Notes: a model not told the origin generated them from the letters alone. A DNA stretch of 64,000 nt from Excoecaria cochinchinensis (GCA_947683425.1 CANTUQ010000009.1:11051001-11115000), one strand, 5' to 3'. Numbered from the stretch's first letter, positions 11,559 through 24,839 are shown. Numbers and translations: made by a program.

Positions 11559-12690
11559 CTATGTGCTGGGTTGTGCTGACTTCGTACGAGACTCTAGTTG
11601 TGGAGGAACAATAGACATAGATGCCACCAGTTTTCTAGGTTGGCTATAAGGGTGATATCTCCCCTCTACCCAAACATCTAACCGCTGAACTGATGATGGA
11701 GGAGGAATAGGACTCATCATCGCCATATGGCCCTGCTGATATGCTGGAGTGCAAATCATCTCATCTAGGTCTATGTCCATGCCCTAATCCTGGGGAGTAT
11801 GAGGCTGCTCTTCCTCGGGGCCCTACTGTTGTGGGTGGTCTTCCTCTGGCTGGACCTCCTCCTCTAAGACCTCTTGGCTCTGAAGTGGAGGTAAATGAAA
11901 GAGGTGTCTGGTCTCTGCTACTGTAAGCAATCTGTACTCGTTGGGACGACCAGGCATCTGAGCTATAATTCCCATAGTCTAAGCTATAGCTAAATAAACA
12001 TAAACATCATCGTCCAATGGAGGCCCAAAGTCAGCTAAGGGAACTCTCAAGTATGTCAGCAGCCTGGTGATCACAGCCCCAGCACATATAAAAGGAGTCG
12101 TTACACGTGCCAGTCTAACCAGATTAGCCAAAATCTCATGGCTAATATTAAGTCGTCGGCCCATCACCATTGCCCACAAACTCCAAATCTCAATGCCGTT
12201 AACCAATCTAGGGTTTCTTGCTCGGCCAAGATAAGAACTGGATAACACTCGATGTATGCACCTCAAGGCCTATGATGAGAGCATGGTGCTCTTCACTGTG
12301 TCATGGTTATATAGGGCTCTTGGCAATGTAATAGCCTCCCAATGCTGCCTTCGAATTTCCCACTCTATCGTCATCACATCTATTGTAGATGGAAGTCCCA
12401 TCGCCTGGGCAAAGACCCTGTGAGTGATGCTAAAGTGGTCTCCTTGGACCCAAAATTGTATGACTCCCTCCTCGGTGTCCGGTCTTTGAAACCCTCTGTA
12501 ATGAAGTGTAGCTAAGAACTCCCTCACAATCACTAGGTGAGTCTGGAATGATGGTCGGAGAAACTTGGTCCACACTGCAGCCCCTAGAAGTGCCTCAAAC
12601 TAAGCTAATATCCCTATATGCAGGAGGAAGGGCCTAGAGATGTACCAATTAGCACAGAACTGGATGCAGGCTAGGTCGGGGTCATCCATA
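11559..12690 (-). pseudogene. Athila ORF-1 / plant transposon-protein-like pseudogene
   Basis: Two open blocks in minus orientation, 12575-12270 and 12266-11979, follow one another in one frame across a stop; a further block lies at 11780-11559. A short segment upstream (about 12690-12580) extends the reading past another in-frame stop. Patterns such as 'REFLATL' and 'MGRRLNI...' resemble the plant-specific ORF-1 domain carried by Athila/Ogre-type Gypsy elements, whose role is unclear. The gene is broken by several stops. It lies upstream (minus sense) of the Tat-like LTR region and may belong to a different, older element. The assignment is from pattern memory, not a profile search. Confidence 0.5.
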
Positions 12691-12699
12691 CTGGAGCTT

Positions 12700-13895
12700 C
12701 AGGCTCGGGCTGGTCCTAAGGGACATTTCACCTCAGAGGCATCTTAAAAAAGTAAGAGTTATTTTAGGCTTTAAAAATATGTTAATTTTATAATATTTGC
12801 ATTTTGAGATTTTCTTTCAAAATTTCGGTAGCATTTCGGCTAGAATGTACTAAGCCGAAAAAATTTTTGCAGCATCCCGGCAGGGATGTGCCTAACTCCC
12901 AAACAGAAAAAAAAGTAATCAACAGGACTCAAGCCCCAACAACAATTTTACAGGCACATTTATATATAAATGGAAAATTCTACTTTACTGTCTTATTCTA
13001 CTCCTAATAATTTCATTTTGCAATTGCGGAAATAGAATAATCTATAAAAATAACTAATTTATTATAATTGAACTTTTTTCTCTTATTTGCTATTTAGTAC
13101 CTTTTTTATTTAATTATCAGTGTGCAAAGTTCAAATTGAAGAAAATAAAAGGATGGAATTTTCCCTATATTTCTAACCATGCACATCTACAGGAATAAAA
13201 TTTAAATTAAAAAGAGATAAGTTGCCGAAAACCAACCTATGAGTTGACGAACTACACTGAAAAGACACGTGACATAAATTGCTGAAAATAAGACCCATAT
13301 GTGTGCAACTATGACAGGAAAGTTTTGGTGGAAACTGTATGAAAACGGAGGCAAAAAAAGGGAGAAAATGTAGGAAAACCAAACGGCAGTGTCAGTTTAC
13401 ACAGAGGATAAAAAGAAGAAGAAAGGAAGAAAGTGAAGAGGCGGGCAATGGCTCGCTTTATGTAAGATTTCATGACCGATGGGTAGGCCGTGCATATAGC
13501 AAGCGACGGGCTATCCCACAAGCTCGTCGATCATTCCAGATTTTCAATCAATTTTTTTTAAGACCCTAGTTTTGCCTTGGGACAATTTTTTCCCTTGAGA
13601 ATTTAAAATACTCCCTGAATATCTTGTGCCCTGACTTTAGTGTATGATTGCATCAATCTTATTTATTTCTCTAGAAAGCCTAACATGGCAAAAATACATG
13701 TAAATGATATGCTTGAGTCATGCAGAGAAAATGTTGCAGTAAAATCGACCCAGGCAGTCCAAGGTTGACCAACGAGCTAGCCATGAGTCACTCGAGCCAC
13801 GCTTGTCGGTCATTACTTTCTATAAATAGTCCCTTTTTCCTTGGATTTTTTGCATTCTTCCTTTTGGCTTTTGGTCAGAGTTCTTCCTCTAGGTT
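12700..13895. other. Unassigned AT-rich repeat-derived DNA
   Basis: Short ORFs on both strands, none with a recognisable motif. 13590-13895 looks like an LTR or promoter-proximal segment: a TATA-like box is followed by CT-rich DNA and then the solo LTR. No host gene is supported. Confidence 0.4.
13821..13828 (+). promoter_or_regulatory. TATA-like box
   Basis: TATAAATA followed by a CT-rich tract, the look of a plant core promoter. The downstream sequence is cut by the solo LTR at 13901. No gene follows, so it is probably from an old LTR. Confidence 0.35.
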
Positions 13896-14252
13896 TTTTT
13901 TGTAACACCCCGTACCCATACGTAGGAGAACCCATCCGCGATGGAGTGAGAACCCGTATGAGCAAGGGTGTCACCAAGCAAAATGATACAATAACATTCA
14001 TCCACATAATATGTACATACAGAAATATAGTATAATTAAAAGTTTTAAAACCAAACTGATCATTCATTCATAGATGCAATAATAACATTTATTACATAAC
14101 CGTTATGATATTACCACAATAACTACATCTTTCAAAATTACAATGCAGAAGCGGAACAAAAGAATAAATACCATGAGAGTGACCTGTTATAAAAGAAACC
14201 ATATAACAAAAAGCTAAGTCCTAACATCAACTCCCTCTGTGTTACCATCCTC

Positions 14253-14809
14253 ACCTGCATCGATGAAACACCCGTGTTAAGCGATAATGCTTAGTGGGGA
14301 AAACAAACAACAATAAAGTGGACGGCCACTCAAAATAGTCGTCAAAGTAAAATGCATACATAATGATATATGCTGATAATCATATTACATATAATCATAG
14401 TGAATCACACACATAACATTTAAAGGTCCATGCTCATATTGGTATACATATAAATTCACATACTTATCATTATAGCCTATCGGATTCACATTTTCATAAG
14501 CATAACCAAATATAAGAATACACATGCTGACTCACAATAGTGGATAACAAGTGAACGCATGGCGGTACCTTACGGGTACAAATCAAACTGAACGCATGGC
14601 GGTACCTTACGGGTACAAATCGAATAGCAATCACATTTTCTCATTCAAAAACCTTTTATAGAGGAGATCTTAAACAAGATTCAAACACATTAAGGTTCGC
14701 GAGGAACCAAACGGGGGACTTGATCAGGGTCCAAACGGAATAGAGGGCTGTAGCTACTTAACTATATTAGGCATGCCTAACTATCCACTAGATTGACTCT
14801 CGCAGGTCA
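14253..14809 (-). other. Hairpin cassette in the minus-strand solo LTR
   Basis: Read on the minus strand it repeats the landmark order of the other LTRs: ctgcgagagtcaatc, a TAGGCATGCCTA palindrome, GGACCCTGATCAAGTCC (14716-14732), GGTTCCTCGCGAACC (14694-14708), a weakened GAATCTT stem (14665-14682), two GTACCCGTAAGGTAC hairpins near 14577 and 14609, and a CTAAGC...GCTTAA hairpin (14277-14294). Confidence 0.7.
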
Positions 14810-14984
14810 TGCATAACACAATTCATATTTCAAAGCATAACATATAATTTATCATGAAGAAATCATAATATTGCCCATATATATGCATATTTATTCCTAT
14901 ACAGTAGTGAAAAGCCATGTAGGAAAGATAAGAAATACATTTTAGCAAAATAGGACAAAAATTGAAAAAACAGGCAAGAGGAGG

Positions 14985-15440
14985 CTCACTATCGCGATCG
15001 CGACAAAAATCGTGCTTGCAACAGTAGCCAACAGGCCAATCGCGAGGAAGAAGGGGAGAAGGATACGAGTCATGCAGGATCAACACGACTCGTGTTGATG
15101 CTCTTTTTGACCGAAGGGCCGATCGAGAAGGGAAAAGTGAGGACACAAGTCATGCAGGATCGACACAAGTCGTGTCGATGCTCTTCTTGGCTGAAAGGCC
15201 TATTGGGAAGGGAAAATAAAGAGGGCACGAGTCGTGCAAATGCTGCATAGTCGGTCACGAGTTGTGCTTGCATGCACGACTCGTGACTTGGCTTTCCAGC
15301 CCGCAGGAATCGTGCTTTTCCCAGGGCATTCCGATCGAACCATCCCCATCTCCCGTTCGGCAGCCGAGCACTCCATCGCGCAAGCAACCGAGCACCAAGG
15401 CACTTTCGATCGGAAGATGGTAGTTCGGACGGAACACTGG
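14985..15440 (-). repeat. Palindrome island in the minus-strand solo LTR
   Basis: A cluster of short CpG-containing inverted repeats, including TCGCGATCGCGA, GCACGAGTCGTGC and CACGACTCGTG variants. It sits about 1.0-1.5 kb from the LTR 5' end, the same place as in the LTR at 19167. Confidence 0.75.
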
Positions 15441-16463
15441 ATTCACGGATCTCTACCTCATGACAAAGAATCATGTTCCAATCTACAGAAAATCTACACT
15501 ACTCCTTTGGTTTCAAACCTGCCAAAAACTTCAAAAAACAAGCCAACTAAATACCACCTTACCTCAGATAGGGCATTTCCCAACACAACCAATAGCACAA
15601 ACACAACTTTTACACAATCAATTCATGCATTAACCAAAAACTAGAATCCCGACAGTAGCCAACCTAGAAAATCACATTAAAATCCATCCAACTTAAGCTT
15701 GTTCCCATAATCATCATTCATGCATCACAACTTAAATCAACCAAAACTCATACATTTCATTCACATGAGCCTCATTAAACCTTCAATTTCCAGAAAATCA
15801 ACCAAAAGTATAAAATTAGAAAAATGCATCAAAACATATAAATTCCCAAACCTGTAAATCTTATGCTCCTAGATGCAAGCTCCGCTCCTACTCGCCTTCT
15901 CTTTCCCCTTGGGATCACGAGTAGGCACTTCTAACCCAAGAACCCAAGAAGAACACACAAACACACAAAAACTTTAAGTTAAAATACATTCTAACAGACC
16001 AAGAGAAGGGGAGGAAGAAGAGAAAACTCAACCAAAACTTACCAAATAAACTTGAGAGATGATCAATTTCCACCAAAAACCACTTGGATCAAAGCTAGGG
16101 CACACTTGAAGAAGAAAGAGGAAGAGGATGTAAAGAGAGGAGGAAGAAGAATGGGAAAGGGCAGCAAAAATGACTGCTCCCTTCTCTCTCCTTCACTTTA
16201 CACCCGCTTCCTAAAACCCTAGCCACATGTCACCCTAAGATTGGTTGAACTTGACCACTCACACCCAACTAACATGCATGACACCACACACAAGACTAAC
16301 CCCACTAATGCATACACTACTAACATACATGGACCCACACTCTAATAAAGCCCACAAAACATGCATATAATCCCAAAATACCATTAACATATGCCAACAC
16401 AACAACACATCCACACATACACATGGCTCGACTACTAGGGGGAAATCGGGGTGTGACATTTTT

Positions 16464-18399
16464 CCCCTCTTCTCTTGCTTTTTTCCATTCCGTTTCTTTT
16501 TCTTTCTTTGCTTATATTTAATTTTTGCCCCGAAGTCTTGAAAATGTCAACATTAACCATTAGTAATAACCGTTTTCTAAATGACCCCAAACTTGAGAAA
16601 ATACCACTTTGATCGGTTATTCTAGCTTGAAACTTTTGATGAGGGTTAAAGTGGACAGAAACCTTCTGTTAACCGTGGTTCGCTTCTAGGACCCCCGGTT
16701 CCACGTTTTCATATTTACTTATCAAGCATTGTGCCCTCTGTCCGAGGAATTTATCGCAATCATTAGTGTGAGATTCTCTCTCGGTTCCCTACCTTGCATC
16801 CCGAGTTGTAGATTGATTCATGTAAGGGAGGTAACACTAACCTTAGGTATTTGACCTACAGCCACTGCTAGATTGACTCCCCGAATGTCACCTTTATTTT
16901 GGAACCGTTCATTGAGGCACTAGAAGGCTTCTCTGATGTACCCACATACCAGGCTAGTATTGTTCTATGATTTTGCTTTTCCAGATATCTAACAGTGGTT
17001 TCTGAGGAGTTAATTGGCAATTACTAGTTATATAGGATTGTGGATAGCATACATCGCGGACTGACCCCATTCCCCCTAATTCTTCTTGAGATGATCCTAG
17101 GCTTGGACACTGTCTATACTGACCCTTTTCCTTTCTTCACCAAAAGCCCCTTATTACTCTAGGTAAGCATTTGTCATTCTTTTAAAAGGTAGTGCATCCC
17201 TTATGGATTTTCACACTAGCTTTTCTTTAGTAGGAAATGCGTCCTTTCGGATTTTCACATAACCCTGTGCCTCATTTTTGCCTGGAGTGGATCCCACCCC
17301 TTCCAGCGGCTTTTGTTTTTTTTTTTAGCATGAAAGTTGAATATAAAGCACAAGGTATAGAATAATAAGGGCTTAGCTCATTATTATTGCTAAAAATCGG
17401 CCAATGCTCTACATGACATTCCCAAGAATAAACTTGGTGTTCCGTATTTCTAATTTCTCTACTTTTCCTTCCTTTAGGTATGGTTACAAGAGAAACTAAA
17501 ATACTATTAGAGCCTCCTCCAAGGGTAATCAGTAACTATTCGTTGAGGCATTCCCTTCCCGGGTAGCGGTTGTATTCCTTTGAATCTCCCGATAAAGGCT
17601 TTGCTCGATTGGGTGAGGTGGCAGATGATGACATCAACTTCATGTGCCTCTATCTACCCCTTTCTTTTGCAACTCTGGATGGTTCTTCATGATGCATTCC
17701 TTTGTACAGGCTTCATGAGGCTACCTTCTATATTATCACCTGCTGTGTTCGACAGTACGGAGGGAGTCAAGATATTGTGAGGCACCCCATATCTTTCCAA
17801 GGTGGCATCTTGTCCTAAGCTTTCACTTCCAGGTACCATAGCCTATGGCCACAACTGCCTATAAAGACTATTAGACCATAGATTGGAGACTGCACCTTTA
17901 CTCTTACTAGTGCATGCAAGAGGTGGGTGATCAGTCCTATAGATGATAATAAGACCCATCGACTTAAATATCTGGTCGGTGAGAGTAGAAGAGAATTGTT
18001 ATAAGATTACATAAATTCAGTAAAAAATAATGTTTTTCTTTTTATAAAAGAACTAGATGATAATGAACACATGAGTTAAATTATTTCTACTTTATATTTT
18101 ATTGCTTAAATGTGAACATTTCAATATAATTTTATCATACATGATCACTATTTGACATGAATCAAAAATGTAAAACCTCACTTAATCTCATGATAGATCT
18201 CTTAAGCGTCAAACTTCTATTTCCAATCAGCCCTCTCGGATTCTTGATTGGATATTTTCACTCAAACCCCTAATTTTTGCCCATGATATCTTTGTTTCGG
18301 TTTTCACCCTCAAAGGGTGCCCAATTTTAGCAAAGCCGCCTTTTTTCAGTTTTTGACTTGCGAGTACTTTATTCTCTTCTTTTGATTTTTTGTCTTTAG
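16464..18399 (-). other. Tat-like 3' region, first copy
   Basis: Decayed DNA downstream (minus sense) of the integrase remnant. About 17170-18240 is similar to 26580-27440, for example 'ggattttcacactagctttt' and 'ccagcggctttt'. Nothing intact is coded. 16464-17150 holds no recognised feature. The 18190-18399 part translates on the minus strand to a Lys-rich tail (about AALLKLG) shared with the second copy. Confidence 0.5.
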
Positions 18400-19145
18400 C
18401 CATGGAACCTTTTAAGCCTATCGATATTCACTGGCTCTTTGAACTCGTTTCCATCACTGCTCCCTTAGACAACAATTGTTTAAGAACAAATGGACCTTCC
18501 TTTGTTGGCCTGAATTTATCGCTTATGTTCGGAACACCTGGCCTCATTGCTTGAAGACTAAATCTCCCTCTTTTAGTGGATGCTTTCAGACTGAGCAAGT
18601 CTTTTCTGATAGATTTGGTTGTGATAATAAGCTCGTAACCTATTCTCGTCCTACATATTTAACTGCAGCAATCGTTATTATGCCAAATCAGCTTCTGGAA
18701 TTTGGGCTTTTATAACCACCATTAAAGATCTGAGCTCTATTTCAACTGGCAATACCGCTTCTGTCCCATATACCAAAGAATAAGGTGTGGCTCCTGTGGA
18801 GGTTCTGATGGTTGTTCTATAGCCTAAAGTGCAAAACGCAACTTCTCTGCCCAATCCTTGCAGTTCTGAACCATTTTGGAAAAGATCTTCTTGACATTTT
18901 TAATAGCCGCTTCAACTACCCCGTTGGCCTGTGGGTGATATGGAGAGGACTTGTGATGCTCGATGCCATACTTACTTTTAGCCATAAATTGTACCCCATT
19001 ATCAAACACAACGTGGTGGGGGCAGACCATACCTACATATCACATTCTTTTTAATAAACTTGGCCATGTCTCGAGCATTAATTTACTTTGAAGATTCAAC
19101 CTCTACCCACTTGGTGAAATAATCGATGGTGGACTATGATGAACC
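18400..19145 (-). pseudogene. Tat-like integrase, 3' part, decayed
   Basis: Minus-strand blocks carry integrase hallmarks in order: DYFTKWVE near the first catalytic Asp, DNGVQF near the second, SPYHPQANG-VE with the Glu, then YRTT-TGATPYSLVYG-EAVLPVEIE and a C-terminal EGPFVL-type region. Several frameshifts and stops (for example after SSK) break it. The reading ends at 19166, where the chromovirus LTR begins, so the insertion cut the gene. It is too decayed to act. Confidence 0.75.
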
Positions 19146-19659
19146 TATGTCCATTGGAGGCTATATTGTCACACCCCATTCTCCCTCTAGTAGTTTGAGC
19201 CATGATTGCCATGAGTATGTGTGCATGTGTGAGTGTTTTGGCATGTGTTAAGGGTATTTCGGGCAAAATGCATATTTTGTGGGCTTTTAGAGTGTGAGTG
19301 CATATATGTTACTAGGGTGTGTGTGTGTGTTGGGTTGTGTTAGTGTGTGCATGTTCATATGGTAATAGTGTGTGATTTATGAGGGTTAGTCTTGTGTGTA
19401 TTGTCTTGCATGAGTGTAGAGTGTGAGTGGTCAAGTTCCACCAACCATAGGGCGACATGTGGCTAGAACTTTTGAAAGGAGGTATAAATAGAAGAGAGAG
19501 AAAATTGGACAGCCATTTGCTGCCTCTTCCCCATTTTCTTCCTTCTCTTTATCTCTTTTTATTATTTTCTCTTCATTTGTGTGCCCTAGCTTGGATCCAA
19601 GTGCTTTGTGGTGGAAATTGATCATTCCTTGAGCTTTAATTGGTAAGTTGTTAGTGGGT

Positions 19660-19708
19660 TTCTTCTTCTTCTTCTTCTTCTTCTTCTTCTTCTTCTTCTT
19701 CTTCTTCT
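19660..19708 (+). repeat. (TTC)n microsatellite
   Basis: About sixteen uninterrupted TTC units inside the LTR. Confidence 0.95.
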
Positions 19709-20254
19709 CTTGTTCTTGATTTTGGTTAGAATGTGTTTTAATTTATGTTTTGTGTTTGTATGAATTTTGGGTGTTCTTGTTAGTTGAGCCTCCTCGTGAT
19801 CCCAAGGGAAGGAGAAGGCTAGTGGGAGTGGTGCTCATTGATTTGGAGCATAGGAATTACAGGTTTGGGAATTTGATTGATTTTGATGTACATTTGTGAT
19901 TTGTGCCTTTCCATGTTATTTCTGGTAATTTGATGTTTGATGAGGCCTATTATAGTGCTAATGTTATGGGTATTCAATTTATTTAAGTTATGATGCATGG
20001 AAGATAATTTATTGAAGTGAATTTATAGTTTGAGGAACTTTTATTAAAATTTCTAGGTTTGTGTTCTTGAGAAGCTTGATTATGTTAATGCATGATCTTG
20101 ATTGTGATAATTGTTAAAAAAGTTGTGTTTTATATTGTTTGTGATAAATGGAAGGTTTATTTGAAGGTAAGATGAAGTTTTGTTTGATTTGGGATAAAAT
20201 GAATTTGTTATTGAAAATCTCGATTTTCCTGCGTTTGGCTGGGAACTGGAAGTC

Positions 20255-20660
20255 CCGATGCTGTCGCGAGTACAACATCCTCGTGAGCGTGACATAATCG
20301 TGAAATCCGATTTTCACGATAGATTTGCACTGTTGATTGTGAGGCATCAGACTCGTGAAATTGCAGCATGACTCGTGAAGCCTTGCCATGAGCGAGTGGT
20401 GCAGTAAATCATGCGTCGGCAGGGGAAGCTGGGAGATTCACGAGTCGTGAACCAAGTTCACGAGTCGCGAACAAGGTTCACGAGTCTTGAACCAAGTTGA
20501 CGAATCGTGAACAAGGTTCATGAGTCGTTAATAACCTTCACGAGTCGTGAAGGTTGTTAAAGACTCGTGCTTGCACTGCAAGACTTGTGCGCTCTGCCCC
20601 CTCCCCTCGCGCAGGCCATCCAGCCACTGTCACAAGCGCGACACTTGTTGCGATCACGAC
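20255..20660 (+). repeat. Palindrome island in the 19167 LTR
   Basis: At least six spaced copies of TTCACGAGTCGTGAA and near variants between 20435 and 20560, preceded by GTCGCGAGTAC-type elements and followed by GTCACAAGCGCGAC. It begins about 1.1 kb from the LTR start. Confidence 0.8.
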
Positions 20661-20842
20661 AGTGACCTCTACATGCGCTATTTTTTTTTTATTTTGCCCC
20701 TTTTTTTCCAAAGTGAATTTTGTATCATTTCTTCACGGGTTTTTACTACTGTTTGGGAATAAATACGCTTATATACGTAAAATATTATAATTTCTTTATG
20801 ATAAATTATATGTTATGCTTTGAGTATGATTTGTATTATGTA

Positions 20843-21425
20843 TGACCTGCAAGAGTTAGTCTAGTGGATAGTTAGACATACCTAAAATAGTTCTATAACT
20901 GCAGCTCTCAGTTCAATTCTGGACCCTGATCAGGTCCCAGTTTAGTTCCTCGCAAACTTCAATGTGTTCGGATCTTATTTAAGATCCCATTTGTAAAATG
21001 TTTTGAAATGAGAAAATGTGATATTGTTTTTCGATTCGTACCCGTAAGGTACCGCCATGCGTTTGATTCGTAACCGTAAGGTACCACCATGTGTTGCTCG
21101 TTATCCACTACTGTGAGTCAGCAGGTGCTGTTATTTGTTCTATTATGCTTATGAGAATGTGAATCCGAATGATTATGATTATAAGTATGTGAATCTGAAT
21201 GACTCTATTTATGAGCATATGAATCTATTGGTATATGAAAGTGATCTTTGAACCTTTGAATGCTTATGAGTGTGATTCGATTATGATTATACCTTATGAT
21301 TATCAGCTTATGCCATTATGAATGTGTTTTGCCTTGACTACCATTGTGAATGGCCATCCATACTATTGTTGTTTATTTCCCCACTAAGCGTTATCGCTTA
21401 GCACGGTGTTTCATCCATGCAGGTG
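20843..21425 (+). other. Hairpin cassette in the 19167 LTR
   Basis: Stems include GGACCCTGATCAGGTCC (20921-20937), GGATCTTATTTAAGATCC (20970-20987, seven perfect pairs), GTACCCGTAAGGTAC (21038-21052) with a degenerate second copy at 21070, and CTAAGCGTTATCGCTTAG near 21393. Landmark order equals that of the array LTRs. From tgacctgc to gagtcagcaggtg the span is 285 bp in both. Confidence 0.75.
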
Positions 21426-21808
21426 CAGAAGTTGTTTAGCTTTTGGGAGACTCACCGCCCTGTCAATCCAACACAGTGGGATTGTTGATAGGACTTAGCT
21501 TCTTTTTGTATCATGATTCTTTTGTAATAGTGTACTCTCTTGTATTTAGTCTTTTGTTCAGCTTCCGCTTTGCATCTCTGAAAGTTGTAACTATGTTGGT
21601 ATCAGAACAGTTATGTATTGAATATTATTACTCCATGAATGAATGATCAATTTTGTTTTAAAGTTTTAATTTCTGCTATTTATATGTATGTTTATATTAT
21701 GTGAATGAATGTTTGTACCGTTTTGATTGTTGACACCCTTGCTCATACGGGTTCTCACTCCCTTGCGGATGGGTTCTCCTACGTATGGGAAGGGAGTATT
21801 ACAGTTTT

Positions 21809-21821
21809 TGGTATCAGAGCC
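21809..21821 (+). promoter_or_regulatory. Primer binding site (initiator-Met tRNA)
   Basis: TGGTATCAGAGCC five bases after the LTR end. Confidence 0.93.
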
Positions 21822-23636
21822 ACAGTTTTTGCATTTTCTGGTTGATTGTCGTGTATAGATATATGATTAGGATTGTGTTGGCTGATTCGGTTGTCTTTGT
21901 GTTTGTTTTAGATGGATTCTGATTCCGTTCGTGGGTCGCTTGAGGGGTCCGCTGAGAGTGTGAATCCTCAAGTAGTAGATCCTTCAGTGTTTATTTCGGC
22001 TCAAACACCTAGGGTTCAGCCTGAGGCCGCAGCCCTGCCCTTCGAGGCAATGTTGAAGATTTCTCAGGACATGGCTTGAGTCTTGGATAGGGTGACCGCT
22101 CCGAGAGCCCCATTAGAGAGCATGAGGAGCGCTGGTGCAAAGGATTTCTATGGGACTAGTTTCGATGAGTCTAAGCTTGCTGAGAAATGGATTGAGAAAG
22201 TGGAGCAAGTGTTTGAGGAGACTAGGTGTCCTCCAGATAGGCAAGTAGAGAGTGTTGTGGCATTACTTCAGGGATCCGCCTCGGATTGGTGGAAGTTGGT
22301 CTGTAGGCATCCTCAGTTTGTAACACCCCAAATCGGGCCTAGTCGGAATCGGCAAACTAAGTCGGTTAAGTGAAGGGTATTTCGGTAATTTGTATGTGAG
22401 TGAATTTGATGATAAGGACTTAATTGTAAAGTGATTAATTAAATAAGTTAAGTTAAGTGAGGAAAGTTTAGAGTGTGCATGTTGTGTATGGAAGTAGGGT
22501 ATAAGTGGATTTTAGGAAATGATTTGGTGTGACTCTAGTGTGGTACCTTGAAGATTTTTATTTAAGAAATGGTTGTATGTTGAGTGAGTATGGTTCAAGG
22601 AATGACTAAGTCAAAGGTGGTTTGTGTGCCCAATGGGAGCTTGCCATGTGGAGAGTTAGGTGGGAGCATTTAGTGTGATTTGGGTTTAGGAAAGAGGAAA
22701 AGCAGATTTCTTGTTCTTGTTTCCGTTGCCCTCTCTTCCTCCTCATTTTCTATTTTTCTTTTCCTCTCCTCCCCGTTTCTTGCTCACTCTCTTGGTTTGA
22801 GTGAATTAGAAGTGATTTGGTGGAGCTTAAGAAGTAGGATTGAAGAGGTAAGTTGTGGTTTTAGGGTTCTTATGTTTAAGTTCTTTTCTTTTTCTAGTTT
22901 TGTTTAAGTTATGGTTTAAATTAAGTATTGTGGGTTTGTTTGTGCAAGTGATTGATGTTAAGAAGAAGCAAAGTAAAGGAAAAGAGAAGATTTAAAGCTT
23001 GAAGAGAACCGCTATTGTGCAACAAGAGGTTTGGGAATTTGATTCTTACATTTGAGTTTTAATTTGTCTTTGCCCTAAATTCTTCTTGGATTAGGAATAT
23101 ACATTTGTATATGATTTCCAGAAAATTGAGTGTGTTGATATGAGTGTTATACATGTATTTGCTTTGATAAATGTATTAATAATGCATGAAGTGGCTTAAG
23201 TTGAAGGTGTGTGAGAATTGGAAGTGAAGTGTGTAATTGGGATAAACCCTGTTTCGTTCTCATCTGACCCTTGTGCAATTTTTTTGTCATAAGTAGAATT
23301 TTAGAACTCCAAACCATGCGATTCTTGCGCCATTGGAACCATTACTTCTATATCTTTAAAAGTCTTAGAAATAGCCTTGGGCAAATTCTTGCTCTAAGAT
23401 CATGCAATTTGGATAAATCCGTAGTGTTTCTTTTTATGTCGGGTTATTTGACCAGTATAGGTTGCGGAGTTCATATCCCGAGTTCTAGATGTCCAATTGA
23501 CATGAAACTTGTTCCGTTTGAACAATAAGACGTAGGATCATATTTGTTTAGAAGAACACTTATCCTAAAAATGAGGTTTAGAGGTCGGTTTTCACGATGC
23601 TAGTTTATAGTAAAAAGCAGTCTGTTATGGTAGCTA

Positions 23637-24562
23637 AGGCGAGCTTCTGTCGCGAGCGCGACAAGGGTCGCGACCTCGTGATAGAAAAGTATGTTTTGAG
23701 CCTTTTCTTCTTTATTTTTGAGTCTAGGGTTGACCCGGATCAATCCCGTATCTTTCCCATCAATTATTATGCATGTTTAGGGTAATTAAATGACTATATA
23801 AGTAATTATCGTTGGGAAGAACTTAGGAGTATGATTAAGATTGGTGATTTAGCTAGTAAATAATAGTAGATATAACTTGTGAAGGATGAGGATTAATATG
23901 TGTTGATCTCTTGAGTAACCTAAGCATGGTATATCATATGTTTGAATGCATTTAACGTGGGTGCGATTGAGATGATTGATGAATAATGTTGTTATTGTAG
24001 ATCGTGTAAATGGACATTGTTAGTGGCATGTTTTATTGAAATTATTGATACGAATGTTGGGTTTATGTTGTTAATGATGTATGGCTTGTTGGAGATGAGG
24101 CAAGAGACCTTTGGATATGTTTCGTGTGTTTGTGAGTGAGTTTGAGGAAGGAAAGATCCGGCAGAATTCTGCAGATTTTCGGAATCAGGACTCTGTCGCG
24201 ATCGCGACACTATCGCGAGCGCGACAGAGACCGATGATTCTGATGTTGTGCTGTCGCGAGCACGCGACGCTGTCGCGAGCCCGCGATAGCAATAGCTTGT
24301 CTGCTCTCTGTCGCGAGCGCGACAACCGTCGCGATCGCAACAGAGCACATTGTTGGCCTGTGCTATCGCGAGCACGCGACTTGTCGCGATCCCGCGATAG
24401 CAATGTTTGCCCTCTGTCGCGAGCGCGACAACATCGCGAGCGCGACAGATACGGGCCCTTCTCTCCTTCCCACGATCGCGAAGTCCGTCGCGCGCGCGCA
24501 GCGAAGAGACTATAGTCTCTGTTGCGAGCGCGACAGGGATCGCGAGCGCGACAGATGTGTTG
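23637..24562 (+). repeat. TCGCGA-type palindrome islands in the 22319 solo LTR
   Basis: A small block at 23650-23675 and a dense block at 24190-24562, built from CTGTCGCGAGCGCGACAG-like inverted repeats, with variants such as GTCGCGATCGCGAC. At least ten such elements occur in under 400 bp. The AT-rich surroundings make the CpG density stand out. Confidence 0.85.
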
Positions 24563-24839
24563 TGTTGAATGAGTTTTCTTTGGTGATTCCAATGTTTGAA
24601 TTCCGAACTTGTGATGCCTTTAGGTTTATTCTTTGACTATTTTATGAACTATGTTAATATAATTGAATGTATTATGTATATTTATGCTTATGATCTTTTC
24701 TAAGATTATCATGTTATGTTCAAAGTGTAAATTGTATGATGCATGTTTGACTTTATGAACTTATTCATATGTCTCAACTATGGCTGATTATGTACAATAA
24801 TATAAAGTATGTGATTTGAAATATGATTTGTATTATGCA

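Larger units (their letters stand above)
13901..16458 (-). mobile_element. Solo LTR, Tekay/Del-like family, minus strand
   Basis: 2558 bp with TGTAACACCCCG at the left end and CGGGGTGTGACA at the right, flanked on both sides by TTTTT (13896-13900, 16459-16463). No internal region or second LTR is attached, which fits LTR-LTR recombination. It is the same family as the plus-strand LTR at 19167: the first ~40 bases match closely when reversed, and the internal landmarks match in order. It contains a palindrome island and a hairpin cassette. Confidence 0.85.
19167..21803 (+). repeat. 5' LTR of the truncated chromovirus element
   Basis: 2637 bp, from TGTCACACCCCATTC to ...GGGAGTATTACA, ending 5 bases before the primer site. 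Same family as the solo LTR at 13901-16458, in opposite orientation. It holds a TTC microsatellite, a palindrome island and a hairpin cassette. Confidence 0.85.

Noticed and set aside
13821..13828. TATA box as the promoter of a host gene
   Set aside because: No ORF or exon-like sequence follows; downstream is a solo LTR and then Tat-like debris.
24111..24592. Arg-rich ORFs up to 135 codons on both strands
   Set aside because: They are translations of the TCGCGA palindrome island; the RARD-type repeats come from the DNA palindromes.
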